From positions 12,400,001-12,464,000 of the forward strand of contig CM065309.1 of NCBI GenBank assembly GCA_033032175.1: DNA of 64,000 nt. The letters run 5' to 3'. The position numbers and the translations under genes are program-made. Source of the DNA: Saturnia japonica (Eukaryota > Arthropoda > Insecta > Lepidoptera > Saturniidae). Shown here in pieces: positions 26,701 through 41,700 of the stretch (position 1 is its first letter; each line of letters begins with the position of its first letter). The notes beneath the pieces were generated by a model that did not search any database, was not told the DNA's origin, and was given only the letters and a program-made list of their open reading frames with translations.

Positions 26701-29700
26701 CGAACTACAATACTTTCCTAGTTCGATTCGAACAATGTTCTTTGTTTCGCTACAAAGAAAAACTTAATTGTAGATAAAAAAATCGACACCTTATATAAAA
26801 GCGACACCCTTGATAGCTTTCATAGGTTCGATTTACAATCGGATCTAAGCTTTACGCCAATGCTAATTAGTATTGAAGATACACATAATCAATAGTTAAT
26901 TATATAATCTATGCGATTATACATTTTGTACAGTTTACTTCAACATGAAACTGTTTTGGAATAATTGAAACTAAAAGTAAATGGACCGATGTCAGGTACT
27001 TAGGTAGACTTTTAATTGACAAATATCGACGATATGGGAGGATAAATTGACTAACGTGTAAAGTGTATCATAAGCTAGTTAGAGTTAGCCAATTAGCCCT
27101 TCCGCCAAAGCAGCCATAGATATTGCGAATAAATATACCTACAATTCTAAGATATTTTACCATATACCATGTATTTATACAATAGTGGACATTCTGTTTA
27201 TTTGATCTATTACAGAAACATACTAAATACATTACACTTATTTAATTCATACTATTTGACACGAAAAATTAAGAGCTTGAAATATCAGTGATGTCGTTCA
27301 AAATTTTAATATTTATAAAGTCTTGACTATTGTTACTATTGTACAAATTATTTGCTACATTTTTATGGATTTAGCATTTAGAATAAAAAAATGTTTTTTG
27401 ATGTATTATGTAAAAATGAAGAAAAATGTTTTTTTTTAATACTATTTATTATTAAAGTGTTTATATTTATTCAAAAACAAATTTTGAAATTAGCTACTGG
27501 TATGGTTTAATATAAAGTTGAAATATAGATTGAGATTTCGCCATGCAATGAACTTATAGAATAGTCTCTTCATAATACGTGATAAAAACGAATGTTATTG
27601 TTTTAAATAAATTAATGAAGATAAACTTGAAAAGTTAATTGTTATTTCAATGAGCTATGAATCCGTAGAATTGTAACGACTAGAGCAAAAGTTGCTTTGA
27701 TTAGTGTTTTGTGAAAACTTCCTAAGAGGTATATAGTCCGCAAATAAACAGGAGCTATAATTTATCATTTTGTTAATATAAAGAAACTTAAGATGCAATA
27801 TGTTATTTTACAAAACATAAATCACAAATAATTGCATTGGAAAAGTAGATCCAACAAGCCAATTCCAAGTGTAACTCTTGGATGGCAAGAAGCCAAGAAA
27901 TCTAGCTCTGTTAGTCTGTTACCACGTAGGGTTCTTGTATTAATCTTTTGAACAAGTATTTAGCAGGCTTTTTATTTTCACTAATGTAGAGATATTTTAT
28001 TGTATTTATTCCATTAATAAAATAAAGTATTAATATTTATTGATTTTCAGGTCAAATTAAAAATATATAATAATAACTACAGCGTTAGTCAATAATGAAA
28101 TGTTTATATATTTGACTAAAGTATAGATTTAGTTGTAAATTATCATCTAAATAATGACTCTCTACATGTAACTTAAACTACATCTCATAATAATAATCAA
28201 TAATGGACCCTCTATGCAATGCAAGGCAAATAAAGGATATAATTTTATATTAGCTGAAAATCTCTTGAGAATTAACGATTAAAACGAAACTAAATGTCAG
28301 ATAGACAATATTATTAGTAGCAGATATACTAATGGCTTTATGTTAAGGTCGTAAAGTCATGTATGATGCGTTCATCTTAATAAGTACAATCATTTTATGG
28401 ATATTGTAACTTTAAAGGCTATACAGCTTAATCATTATTATGATCCGAATTCTATGGCACTTGCCCAGCTCCGTAAAAAGGAATGAAATAAACTGAATTT
28501 GTGGTATTAAACATTATAAACTTTGGTGTTAATTTCAATTTAAAGATAGTGCTCGAGTTTGAACGATCAGCAACCACGAATGAATTGGTGCTGGGTCCTT
28601 AAAAATAACCCATTCGCAAGTCGTGGCCACCCTCATAGAGGAAACTGTGATACACATTTAAAAAAATGAAAACAGCTTACCTCAAGCCTCGGCGTTTTTC
28701 AGGTCGCAATTCCCGTAGACCATCAAAAACTGTGTAAATGTAGTGAACTTTGTATTTAAAGTAGCTGTGTAAGGCAGAATGTCCACATATAGTGATTGAA
28801 ATTCACCTTTTCACAATAATAACAAACTTATATCTACAATCCTCACAAATCCTTAAGGAACGTTAAAATTCCAAAAGGAGCTTAATAGGTTGTTTCTTTG
28901 TTTTGTTGTAAATAATTTAATTTCCAACAGTAAGGATTTGCCTTTGAGTATTTGTTGTCTTAACATTAAGTAAACATTTACCTTTCTTATTTATTACGAA
29001 TGTTGCTTTAAAATATATTATGTTGCTTACAATAGATTACCACTACCCTCCATATAATGAATATAGCCTAGCCCAATGAAACTATCAAAGCCTGCTAACA
29101 GTGTAGTTAGACCGAAATAAAACAATGGATATGCAATTTCCTAAAAACGACTAAAATAATTATTAATCTTGTTTCCAACAAGTTAAATTAGATACTTAAA
29201 TTTTATGTTTATTTTATTCTAAAATAATAAATGTGGGAAATGAATTTACGTTTACTTATATGTATTTGTATTTTATTTACATTTAATTAACTACTACATA
29301 TAAAGTAATAGTTAAGAAGTATAAAAATAATTACAATTTCTAATACATTAGAAGATAAATAAAACATAAATATATAAACTGGGCCATATGAAATATTTTT
29401 TTAAACTTTATTCCATATATTTTTAAATATTTTGTATCCGTATCGAATTTGATGTGGCACTGCTTGCCAAACTGCTTATACGATATTTCATAAAGACATT
29501 CCATGCCGGCTTTCTCAGCGGAGCTTTGCACTCGGCTGCTTGTAAAGATGCCTCCGGTTGCACGAAAACCAAGTTGCTTGGCTAAATTTATTCTGAAATT
29601 TTATGAAATATATGTTTTATTATTGTTACAGTATCAAAATGCGAAATGAAAGAGTTGTATATTATTTCTGTAAGTGGAATTGTTCATTAATAACCATCCA

Positions 29701-32700
29701 ATAAAGCCCTTTAAATTAATCAATCCCTTTTATCTATGTAAATACACATCTCTTGAAAACAACTAACCGACATAGCTACTTTTTTAATTTTATTTATTCC
29801 AAATTACGTTTTTCGGTAAAGAAAAATTTCAAAAGTTTCCCGGAAAATTGGAAAATACTAAAAATAACTTCTTTCTATTGATTTTATTTATAAACTCAAA
29901 TACCATAAACCACCATTCGTAAAATCATATACATAATTCTCTTTCACTTTGTCTATTAGGGTAATTTTCAGAACAAAAGAATCAGGTCAAATGGCACTCG
30001 CTTTAGTAGAGTTATTGAATAGTAGAAAGAGCTGAAAGATGTCTGTCGGGTCAGCTAGTTATTTAATAAAAATCAACCAAATTATTTTAATATTTCTATA
30101 CTTAACTAGTCTGGCCATAAATACTGTTACATAAAAACTTTTCTTTTTTTCAACTTTCTAATTATTTTGTATTTGGAACACGTATATTATTTTAAAAACT
30201 TCTTTCGATTTTGCGCCATTTCACGTATTTTTTCGTGTTCATTATCAAATTACAATATGGAATGGGGTGTTAAAGAAAATAGGATTGCAGTGATCGCCTT
30301 GCACAAAGTGGGTATAGAACCGTCAGTCATATTCCAGACGCTTCAAAAGCTTGGTATCAGCCGTATGTTCGTATACCGTACTATCAACAAATACAAAAAC
30401 ACTTCCTCTGTCGAAAACCAGAAAAGATCGGGGCGACAGCGTGCTGTTAGAACTACAAAGCCAGAATTCGTCGAAACCCCATTAGGAAGCAAAAAATCTT
30501 ATCGCGAGAAATGAAGATTCCCGCTAGGACTCTATCGCGTATTATAAAACAAGACCTGAAACTCGGTGCTTATCGTCGATATACAGGACATGCCCTAAAT
30601 CAATCTTTACAATTAAAGAAAGAGGTTGGATCAAAACGCCTTCTGTCGCGATACGCAGGTGAAAGGCACAGAAATATCCTCTTTACCGATAAAAATATTT
30701 TCACGATTGAAGAACACTAAAATAAGCAAAATGATAAAGTGTACGATCACAGTTCTAAAGAAGCTGCTCAAGTGGTCGGAAAGGTACAACGTGGTCATCA
30801 TCCTGCGTCAGTGATGGTTTGGTGGGCGTGTCTTATCAAGGAGTCACAAAACTACATTTTTGTGAAAAAGGAGTGAAAACCTCAGCCAAAGTGTATCAAG
30901 ATACAGTCTTGGATAATGTTGTGAAATCTCTAAGCAATACACTTTTTAAAAATATACCAGGACTTTCCAGCAGGATTCTGCACCTGGTCACAAGGCACGA
31001 ACTACCCAAGCCTGGCTTGAAACCAACGTTCCGGATTTTATAAGAGCTGAAGACTGCCCTCATCTAGCCCAGACTACAACTCTTTAGACTTCAAATTATA
31101 GTCAGTTTTAGAGACATGGCCTGCTCTAAACGACACGGCGATATTGAGGCTCTTAAAAAATCTTTGGAGCAAGCAGTGTCGAAATTTCACTTGGAAACAG
31201 TGCATAAATCTATAGATTCGTGGCCAAACAGATTAAAGGCCTGTATAAAAGCCAAAGGTGGTCATTTCGAATAGATTTTTTTTTGCTGGGACTAATAAAT
31301 ATGTAAGCATAAATTTTAATAATATTACATTACTTCATTTAAAAAAAAGCATTTTTATTTGTAACAGAACTTATGGCCGGACTAGGTAGATACACATTGT
31401 ACTTATGATAGACTTTAATAAACGACTATAATAAATGGAACCCTTAATTTTCCTTTACACTATAAGTGTTTAAAGTGTTTAATAAATGGAAGAAAATATG
31501 AACTATTCAATAAACCAATAGCACTGTTTCTATACTTTATCTAGTAAAAGAAATACATTTTTATTTCATGAAAACGGGTAACAAAGAGCGATCATGGTTT
31601 AAAAAGCCACTCCACACTGCTAATACTTTTGAAATGCTTTTTATGGCACTTTACCAGGTATGAGGAGCGTCATATTTTAATACCAGAAACCTAGAAGCAG
31701 CTTATGAATAAAATAAATGTTCAAAAAGAAAACAGCAAATATATTGTATATATGTAACTCAATATTTTTAATTTAAAATATTTATATTACCGTTTTATTA
31801 ATCATTTAAAGCTTTACAAATGGCTTAATGATATGTATTAGGATGGCCAAAAAACAATTTATTTTAATTCTTACACGAAAATACGTTAATTTAACACATT
31901 TTAAGAATTCTCACCAAAAGTCATCCCAGTAAAAAATGATTAAAAGGTCGCTCAAGACTTTTTGATCCTAAAATGGTATTTTGTTTTTTTCTCGTCATTT
32001 TATTATGATCTACGGTTAATATTATAAGTATTCTAAAAAAAAAATTGTTGATATTTAATTTTATAGACCTCATAGAGCGATCTAATGACTTTTTTTTATT
32101 TCATGATTAAAGTAGTGAAATTTGATGTTTTTGAGCGACCTGTAAATGTATAGTACAAAACTTTTTTACATGTAGTAGCCGTCTTAAGGAACTGAGGCAT
32201 AATATTTTTTTACACAACTCAAAAAACGTTAAATTCAGTATAATGAGTTGACATTGTTGTAGTTGATGTCTAACTTCACTGGTGTTGGCACGGCTGATTC
32301 ATTTTTTGGGGTTATTTTTGTTATTTTACGCCGAGGAAATAAAACTTCTTACGTGCGTACATAAGTGCACACATTTTATTTTTTATTTGAAAATATTGCC
32401 TAGCACAAGAAATATCATACCAATATAGTACATTTTACGAATGTTTTCCTTCACTTAGCTCAGGATTGTTGTTGGATTTGAACTCACGTTGTTCGACGCA
32501 CCGTTCGGGCGCACAACCACTACTGCTACAGTACAGTCATTACTGCTACATATATTTTTGCAATTAGATCGCACTTAATATGATGTTATTTAAGTCCTTT
32601 TATTAGGCGTATAAGAGGCTCTTTGACGACGCAATTAATTAAATTGAATGAACATACCTTGCTTTAAGTAACTCGACGGCGATACCCAATCGTCGGTATT

Positions 32701-35700
32701 CAGGCGTGACAGAAAGCCCTGCGCCCATGAGGTACTTATTCACATCGTATTTGTCATAAATCGCTGTCACTTTCATAGCCTCGGCGAACATTCGAAGGGA
32801 TAATAGGCCGGCTTTGGTCTTCGGCTATGGGTCAGTGGTTATTCACTTACATTTATGTAGACGTAAGTTTGTACGTGTTTAGGTAAAGTTGGATGTTTTA
32901 TTTAAGCTCTTTGATTATTTGGAGAAATTAGTTTTGAAAGCCTTATCCAATATAAATGATTATTTTATAACAATAGATGTTTACTGTGTTATTATTAAGT
33001 ACCTTCAAGATAAAATAGAAAATAAGACTTTCTAATTTTAATTTATTATAATTCTTATATATTTATCTAATGTAAAAACATTATAACGTATTCAACGACA
33101 TAAAATGTGTAGGGGGAAGTGGTGTACTTTGATACAAGGGACACATTGATACACCAACAATATCTCAATAATAACAAACGTTATCAGTGACTCAATATAA
33201 CTAACACCTGTATATGCATGTCTTAGAACCACAGCTATAACCACGCTGACCGCTTGTTAACCGTTGGCGTTTGAACAGAGTAGGTATGTTTTTAGGGCAA
33301 CCAACTAAAAAATTCTGGAGTCCCTATGTAAAAGGATTTATATGCTGTTTTATATGATATCGTTATGATTAAAACCTTCCAAACGTTAGTCAATCCATTC
33401 AGTAGTCAGAAATAGAAGTATTTTTTAATCATGATCGATGATTTTATAGATTTTTTTTAGTTTTTCAAAAAAGTCTTCTGGGGCACATTGATAATCAATA
33501 CACGAGGCACATTGATCCGTGTCAATTACGTCTAAGTACGTTTACTTACGAATACGAATGTAATAAATTTGGCAAATACACAATAAGTATTCTTTGTGGA
33601 CATTCATATTAGTGTATTTAATGATGCTGCTGAAAATTATGGAGAAAATGAAACATTCCCAATTGAAACCGATACTATATGTAAAGAAAAAACCTAGATC
33701 TAATAAGTTGTTCCTATTGTGAAAGAAAGTAAAACGTTGATTTTGCAACTGTAACTTAATACCTGTGGTTTTGCAGATACTCATTTATTAAAGGGGACAT
33801 CTCGAACTTTGTTCTTATATACTTTTTTATTAATTTAAGTGCATATAATGTGCACTAATATGTTCAACCACACAACGTTGGTAATAGTGCCAGTATAAAT
33901 CGAGATCTTAATAGGAACTTGTTATTACTGAAGAGAGCTCAGTTTATGACTGGAACTGTAGCCACTAATGCAAGTTTGATTGTCATTAACCAATATTATT
34001 TTTCTATAATAAGGAATTCAGTCCATGTTTACTATAGTTTTGTTTTTAAAGGATAAGGCGTTGAGAAAGATAATTTTCATTTATTACTAGTTTTAACACT
34101 GATTAATCTTCAACAGTTCAAAGTTATTTCCATAACATTTTGTAATGTAAGTATTATATCCATACATAAATGTTATCGTATCAAAGTGCCCCATTCTAAA
34201 CCTTTATTAATTGTAAACCATTCATAAGCCTTATTTTTTACTACTTTTGTTATATTCTCATTATTATTTAAGTTTAATGATTCTTATGACTTGTATTATA
34301 ATATTGATAAAATTTAACATCCGAAAAACAAAAATTCTTAATATTTTACTAATTTTTTATGCATATAATATGACATTGAATTTTTCTGTATAAAGCTGCC
34401 CCATTTCCCAAAATAAATATGTTTTTATGGAAAACAGAAAAATGGTATTTGGTAATAAGGAAAAATACTGTACACCAAAAAAGGTTAACTGGGTTATAAT
34501 TTAATGCTCAATAAATGAAAAGTGGGTCATTTTCAAATAGATAAAACTAAGGGAATGAAAAGATATACAGAATATTCATGGCGAGGGCTACGAAACGAAA
34601 TAGTATAAAACGAACGTTGCAATTTGAAATGTGCAAAACAAGAATTTATAATGATCGCTTTAATGACAACGTATATATTTATAACAATTTTTACATTACC
34701 TGAAACACAATATTATAGTCGAATCTATGATAACTAAGTATTGTTATTTAAATGATCTTTAGAAATAAATAATTATTGATCAAGGATGAAATATATATTT
34801 TTCTATTGTACAGTTGTTACCTATTATTAAATACAAAGGCAAGGGATAGATATAGTAGAATACGTATAATATAATACTTATAGATTTACCGGGTTATGCT
34901 CAACGAAGCGTCCTTTTTCCTGAGGCAAGCATAGGTTAACAGCAACAAGGGTACGCCCAGAACCATCTCCTTCGGCGAGGAAGCAAGCTACGCTCATTTT
35001 CTGTTCAATGATCGATGTCAGCAGCACACGGTATTCCTGTACAGCTTCTAAGTTATTTGCCGTACCTGTCATTATTGAAAGGGATTCATTACTAACATGC
35101 CTTTACACGTTGTATTGGAATTTTCGTTTTACCTCCCGCCTTTCTTCGTTTTCGGAACAATGTGGAATCTTAAAACAATTTTTTTTTCTAATTTCCAACT
35201 GTTTTTTTTAAATAATAAGTGTAAAAACTATTTCTCCTTGCACATATTGTACTGGCTTTGTTTGAGTGTAAATTTTAAATAGGTTAGTATGATTAAATGC
35301 TTGGAAAATGTTTACGGTTAGTTACATGCCGTCGCTGTTTGATTAAAGTTATTGATCTTACACAAGAATAATCTTTAAGGCTTGAAGTGAAACTTAAATT
35401 TCATAAAGCAGCTGTCTACAAGAATTACGAAAACCGTATAATCACACCACGTTTGTCGTTTTTGCTCTTTTCTCGTTGTAATTGGGCAGCTCGGGTCGCG
35501 GTTCTGATAATGACTTACGTATTTTCTTGCGTGAGAAGCTTTTGCCGTCATAAGACGGGATTTTGCTAATTGCAAAAACTGCTTATAACTGGATTAGGAC
35601 TGAAGATCAGCGCAAATTGCGATAATTATTAAACATGAATACAAATAATTCAATCAAAAATTTTTAAATTCTTAGATGATTTTTTTTTTCATTAAATCAC

Positions 35701-38700
35701 TTACCCGCTGTCGCCCACCACACATCTTCTCTGATATACGTTCCCAGCATAAATTCCACTGCTGTACTCCACATCGACTCGGGCACATCTTCTATTTCAA
35801 ACTTTAAGGTTCTACCGTCTTCAACAATACGTTCAAAATGAGTCCACACTTTAGGATATTCTCGGGTAGACATGCTTTTATTGCGAGTGCAATGTCGTTA
35901 CCCAGACGCTTGAGATTTTAAATTTAAAATGACTCTAATACTTAAACGAATTGATTGAGACTGAAGCTTACTGTCAGTTTGTTTCTTTACTTGTTTTACT
36001 GTCTATATTATTAGATAGTTACTTATTAATAACTGAATAACAAATGTACAGGTTGATCTAAAATTTCATCTGAATATTTTAATTGTAAATTTTCTACAAC
36101 TGAATAAATGCTTCTTCCTTATGGAAGATATCGGCTTAATCACTTTTTCAGCAAGTACGGATAATACCTGAACAAAAAATGTAGTTCTGTAATTTTACAG
36201 TTCTTAATTATTCTATTTGGTTTTTTTTCACAATTTCGGAAAAACACTGCACAGTACCTAAGCACCTAATAGAAATCACGGTAATGTCCTCAAACAACTG
36301 TGATCGCTCATGAAAAATCCATCAGTAGACATCGCTGTAATGCCGGCCTGCAGAAATAAATGTAAATCTATACATATAATAAAATAGTAAAGAGTCGAAA
36401 TCTATAGAGGGAAGATTTGTGAGAAAAATTAATACGGGGGCTTTGAATCATGGACAGCACACATTGCGATAGTTTATGAAATTTTTTTTGTCTCTCTGTC
36501 TGTCGGTATGTTTGAACGTTAATCACGTAAAAACTACGGGATTTAATTTAATGAATTTTGGTATGATTATAGTTTATAGTCTGATGGTACATTTAGGATG
36601 TATTTTATAAGTATGGATATTTGTATGATCTATAAAAAATGTATGTATATGTAATTTTTTATATATACTAAATATTTAGTGAAATAAAGTAATACAAAAT
36701 TATCTTATCTTTACGTAATTTTCTAAAAAGGCAATAAATGGATACGTATGTTTTTTATTTATTTTCCAGGAGTATTCATAGATGGCGCTGTACGGCTTGG
36801 TTTAAATTATCATGAAATTGATTTGATATTTATTTTATTATTTGTATATTTTCTGTAAGCACTTATATTAATAACTAGCTGTGCCTGCGCCTTCACCAGC
36901 GTGGTATATTTCGTGTATGAAAAATAGTAACTAAATAAAAAACTTCCCCTCACCTTACGGTTTTTTTTTTTGAACTGACTATACTGTTATCCTCAAGGAC
37001 ACTGGAGCCAGTAGAGGCTTTGATAGCTTGTTAAGGCTTGGTGGCGAGCGCAAAAGGCACACAACCGCGAAAGCGCAGCAACAAGCTCAAGGGATCCAAA
37101 CCGAAGCTCGGCTTGGGCTGTTGCCGTACATGCAAATAAGTAGTGATCTAATTCCCTATCCGTAAAATTCGATCTAACCAGCTATACATATATACATGTT
37201 TCTACCTTCTGGTATGCATTTAGTAACATGGGAACTTGTCTAAGTGTACCTAGCCAAAAAAATAAAAAAAGTTCCCTTACAGAACCTAAGTAGCTGTGTG
37301 GTGTGTACGTATGTGGTGGTGCAGTGTAATGATGTCACTATTTTGTCAACCCCCCATTTGCAATCAGCGATTCCCCAAATTTTGATTTCGCTCATGTGGA
37401 CCTCATGGAAATTCGAAATCGACTCCCAGGGGTCCATATGGACCACTTTAGGAACCTATGATTTAAATGATATAATGTAAAAGACAATTTTAATTTTTAT
37501 TAAATGCCCAAGTTAACTAACATATTTATCTGGATTAAGATTATTTGAAACTTTATTCAATTGGAGAAAATATCTTCGCAAATAATCTATTATTCTTATT
37601 ATGTTGAAGATAAAAATAGTAGTCGACTTGATTACAAAACATTGGATTTTCGCTACTATACAAAAACTTAATTGTATTATATTACATATACAAACCTTCT
37701 ATAAAAAAATCTCTAAATGACAACGAAAATCGTACAAAAATCCGTTGTGTGGTGTAGAAGAAGTACGTGGAAAATCGGACAGACGCGGATAGCGACTTTC
37801 TTATATACTATGTATTTTTTTACATATTTATTAGACTCAAGAGCAATGATGACTCAGTGGTATCACGTACAGACATCGCAATAATAGATGTGAGTTTCCA
37901 TCACCGTAATGAGCCTGAGTATTCGGTGAAGGAAAACATCGTGATGAATCCATAGCAAGGTGCTAAGGCTTTTTCTAATGCCTGCCTGGTTAGCTACTAC
38001 CTTCGAGTTGAAAATCTATCGCTACGCACCAATACTTGAAAGCCAAACTTTTATCATTTTATTATCCTTAGCGTGTTACGTGCCAAATTGTCACTTAAGA
38101 TCAAATGAGAGAGTAGCCATAACGCGAAACTTATAACAATAAAAAAGAGCAAACTTTGTAGTTATCTATATTTTTTCATTAGTTGATTTCAAATTAGTAC
38201 ATTTTATATTAGCAATATTGACGCAGGTTGTTCTGAATATTGATAATTAAATTCAAAACCTTCACTGGTAATAATTTTTAGATGTTTCGAAGGAAAGTAC
38301 TAATGTATGCATGTTTCTAATAAACACTGTTAATAAATTTAACCCCGGCTGTATATTACAGCCACTACAACTCCAAATAGGTCAATGCATCGTGTTCTGA
38401 TCCATGTAAACGATACTCATATATCTAATTGTGGTCGTACCCGAGTTGTGTACGCACTTGGCTATTCATGGTTTAATTAAAAATTCATAACATCATTATA
38501 TTACGTAGTTAAGAACACTAAAAAAAATGTATAAAACGGAGCTTTGCTGTTATTATGATGTTACTATTATAGGAAATATGAAGTATTACAGATATGTAGT
38601 AAGGAAAGATTCAAATTACTCCAAAATGATAGAATGGCAATCTACAATACTACATAATTTATTTTATGAAAAGTTATAAGTCAAAATGAAGTGAGTAAAT

Positions 38701-41700
38701 AAGTTGTAATGGTAATATAACTATTTTAATGCTATAGTGATATTTTTAGAAATTTATATCACTAATTTTCAGAAATACAAAATTAAGAAACTATTTTATC
38801 ACACGTCCGCCGTGAAATAAATAAAGTGAAACTGCTACATGTTCAGCTTAACCAAACATCACTACACTACGTCTAGAATCTAGTAGCAGTATATATCACG
38901 CAAGCATAGTTGTGTATTAGCAGTTGAAGAAAAATATCGTAGCTTTCGAAGTCGGAAGAGGAAAAAATATTACTGTGATTATAGTCATTAAAAACGTGTA
39001 ATACGTGTGCATGAGTTAATGAAACAAAGAAGAAGTAAGATAAAAACCGTTTATGTAGAGAACTAGAGTTACATGAATATCGTTAACATATTTTAGAATG
39101 AGCTGGCAAAGAATTGGTCTGTTACTGACCTCTTGGATAAGTTTTCCAGTGAAATTAATATCCATTTTAGTGGTTTCGCTACTGAAATCTGTGGACTGCA
39201 ACAACTTTTATGCGAAACGCGGAGATATGACTGGTGTAACACCGACTTCACCGAATTTGCATGATAAAGAGATAGATTCATAGTTACCTAATTAAATTTC
39301 TGCGTTAGAAAATGGCAGTTTTACTTTTGTTTCGCGTGTCGTCTAACGGACAAGTCATTGCGTAACTACAGCGGTTTCGCTACTATGATTTCGCGTTGGA
39401 GTTGTGCTAAAGGCCTAAGAGTCAATGAATAGAATTATAAGCAGTGTTAATGCTATGTTTGCTCATAGTTAAGATAATTTATTTCATCTGTTGATAATTA
39501 TTTCAATGGGTTTCATAATATTCAGAGAGAGATTTCAGAAACTGGACAAACCCCAAAATAAGTTCTAAGTAACTAAAATACGTTACCAAAACGTATTATT
39601 AAAATAGTGAACTACGTTACAATTCTGTACGTAAGTGATTTGTGTAAATATGTATGTTTAAAACAAAAGCTGTGTAATTTTAAGTAGATGATAATTGTAC
39701 ACGATATGGCTTTGGTATTTATATTTCTGGCGCCTACCTACTTTGTATATCTTTTGTTTTAATTACGTAGGAATCCTATATTGCTATATGTTTTGCATAA
39801 CTTTTTATTATCATAACATAAATGATTGTATAATTTTTTTTAATCTTTTTTTTCAAAAGCTGGAGAGACTATGAATGACGGATAATTGTTTTAATTTAAT
39901 ATTATATGCGTGGGTTAAACATTTGAATGATTCAAACTGTTATTGACATGTTTACATATTTATTGAAAGTAGTTTTAGTCTTAGCTATTTGCGTATCTAC
40001 AGCTAGAAGATTACCAGGCATGAAGAGTATTATGAGATCTTGGGAAAAATATTACAGAATCAAAAAGTGAAGAGTACAAAGGCCCGAACATAAGCACGTA
40101 TAATAGTAACATTTGACCCTAAGTATTTAACAATATTCCTAGAATACATGCTTATGAAGGCATTTCAATTTCTTTACGTGACAAAAGAACCGTAGTAATT
40201 GATATTTATTTAATATTGTATTTCTCTACAAATATTATGGAGCAAAACAAGCCTACGGTCCGCTTGATGATACGCGTTGATAATTGACTGGGTCGCGACA
40301 ACCATGCATATGGTGAAAAGCCAGTCATAGTGGTTCGTTACCCAGTTTCTATTTACGCAGGCCAGTCGTGGCAGAGGTCATTGGCAATAGATTTTTGTCT
40401 ACTATTTAGATTGTATTGTGCTTACAATGAGGTAGAGTTCCTTCACTTTGTCATGCTACTACTATCAATAAAAAAGCAAGGTATATATTTTAACAAAAAA
40501 AGGATGTGTGCAATGCACACGTAGTAGAAGTGAAACCTTCACATCTGTGTTTTATTTTAATTCAGAAAATGATCAAATACACACTAATTTGAAGTATATG
40601 AAAATGTACATACAAGTACTCACAATCATTATTCACAATATTATTTTCAATTTATGCACATTTAAAATATCCATGGCAACCTAACACAATATCAATCAGT
40701 AACCGAATGTCATAAGTGTTGTCTAAAAAGTTTCCTATCTAATTTTCCCTCACGTTAAATTTTATGAATTTATCTATCTGTCTCTTTTTACTGTCGCTTT
40801 CGCTTTTACTTTTCATCTACTTTCAAATGACAACGATGCGAATAAAGTTTTCACTTCAAAAACAATAATGCAAAATTTGTTCACTTATTTTCATGTTGTG
40901 GTTAAAATAATATGAAGCAATGGTAAACATAAGTAAATACTGTGGTATATCCATGAAGATGTTTACGATTTGATAAAATTATCTGCAACTGTACCCGGTG
41001 GAATGATTGAATGAGGATTAGCAGATAATTTGTTGATGATGTCGCCGAACATAAAATATTAGATTAAAATAAACTTGAAGCTATGGCAAATGCACAAAAC
41101 ATAGAAACTATACAATGATACGACATTATAGAGAAATAGAATAATAGTAGGCATAACAGAAATAGAGTAATGGTAAGCAGCGCTGAGAACGGAATTGAGA
41201 GGTTTTGTACATAGCCAGGACATTTCAAACTAAAATGGGCTACGTCAGCCATCAGCGTGCTCATAATAGGGTATAGTAGCTAAGCCTCCAATCACCTTGA
41301 CCATGTTTATCGGATTAATGTCGCTGTTGATTTTAAAATATATTCTTTATCAAAATGAGTGTTATTCTGTTTATACAACGAAGGTGGCAAACAAGTATAC
41401 GTCCCGCCAGATGGTAAGCGGCTGCCGTAGACTATGGAGGCATGTAATACCATTAGGTATCACCAGCACGTTGCCGACCTTGAACCCCTACCCAAAGGAG
41501 CTCTAGAAAGCCTACTCATCGCAGGAACACAACACAAAGTAATTTGGCTGCGACCATCTGTGGGGTAGATGTATTCCACCAGTCGGACTACCCCAAGTAG
41601 AGAGAAATCCCCAAAGAAATTTATCTGTGCCCTACCTCTCTTAAAATAACACTTACTATGTAGATGTAGGTATATAACATTCTTCTAATATGTTAACAGG

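Noticed and set aside
28655..28725. Possible minus-strand mini-exon between CACAG and GTAAGC
   Set aside because: The frame of about 17 codons has no partner exons on that strand in matching phase, and no family was recognised.
30819..31043. Separate small open frames within the mariner
   Set aside because: They are fragments of one frameshifted transposase, so they are merged into a single pseudogene entry.
31946..32142. Small inverted pair AGGTCGCTCAA
   Set aside because: Only about 11 bases match and no target duplication is visible; too weak to call.
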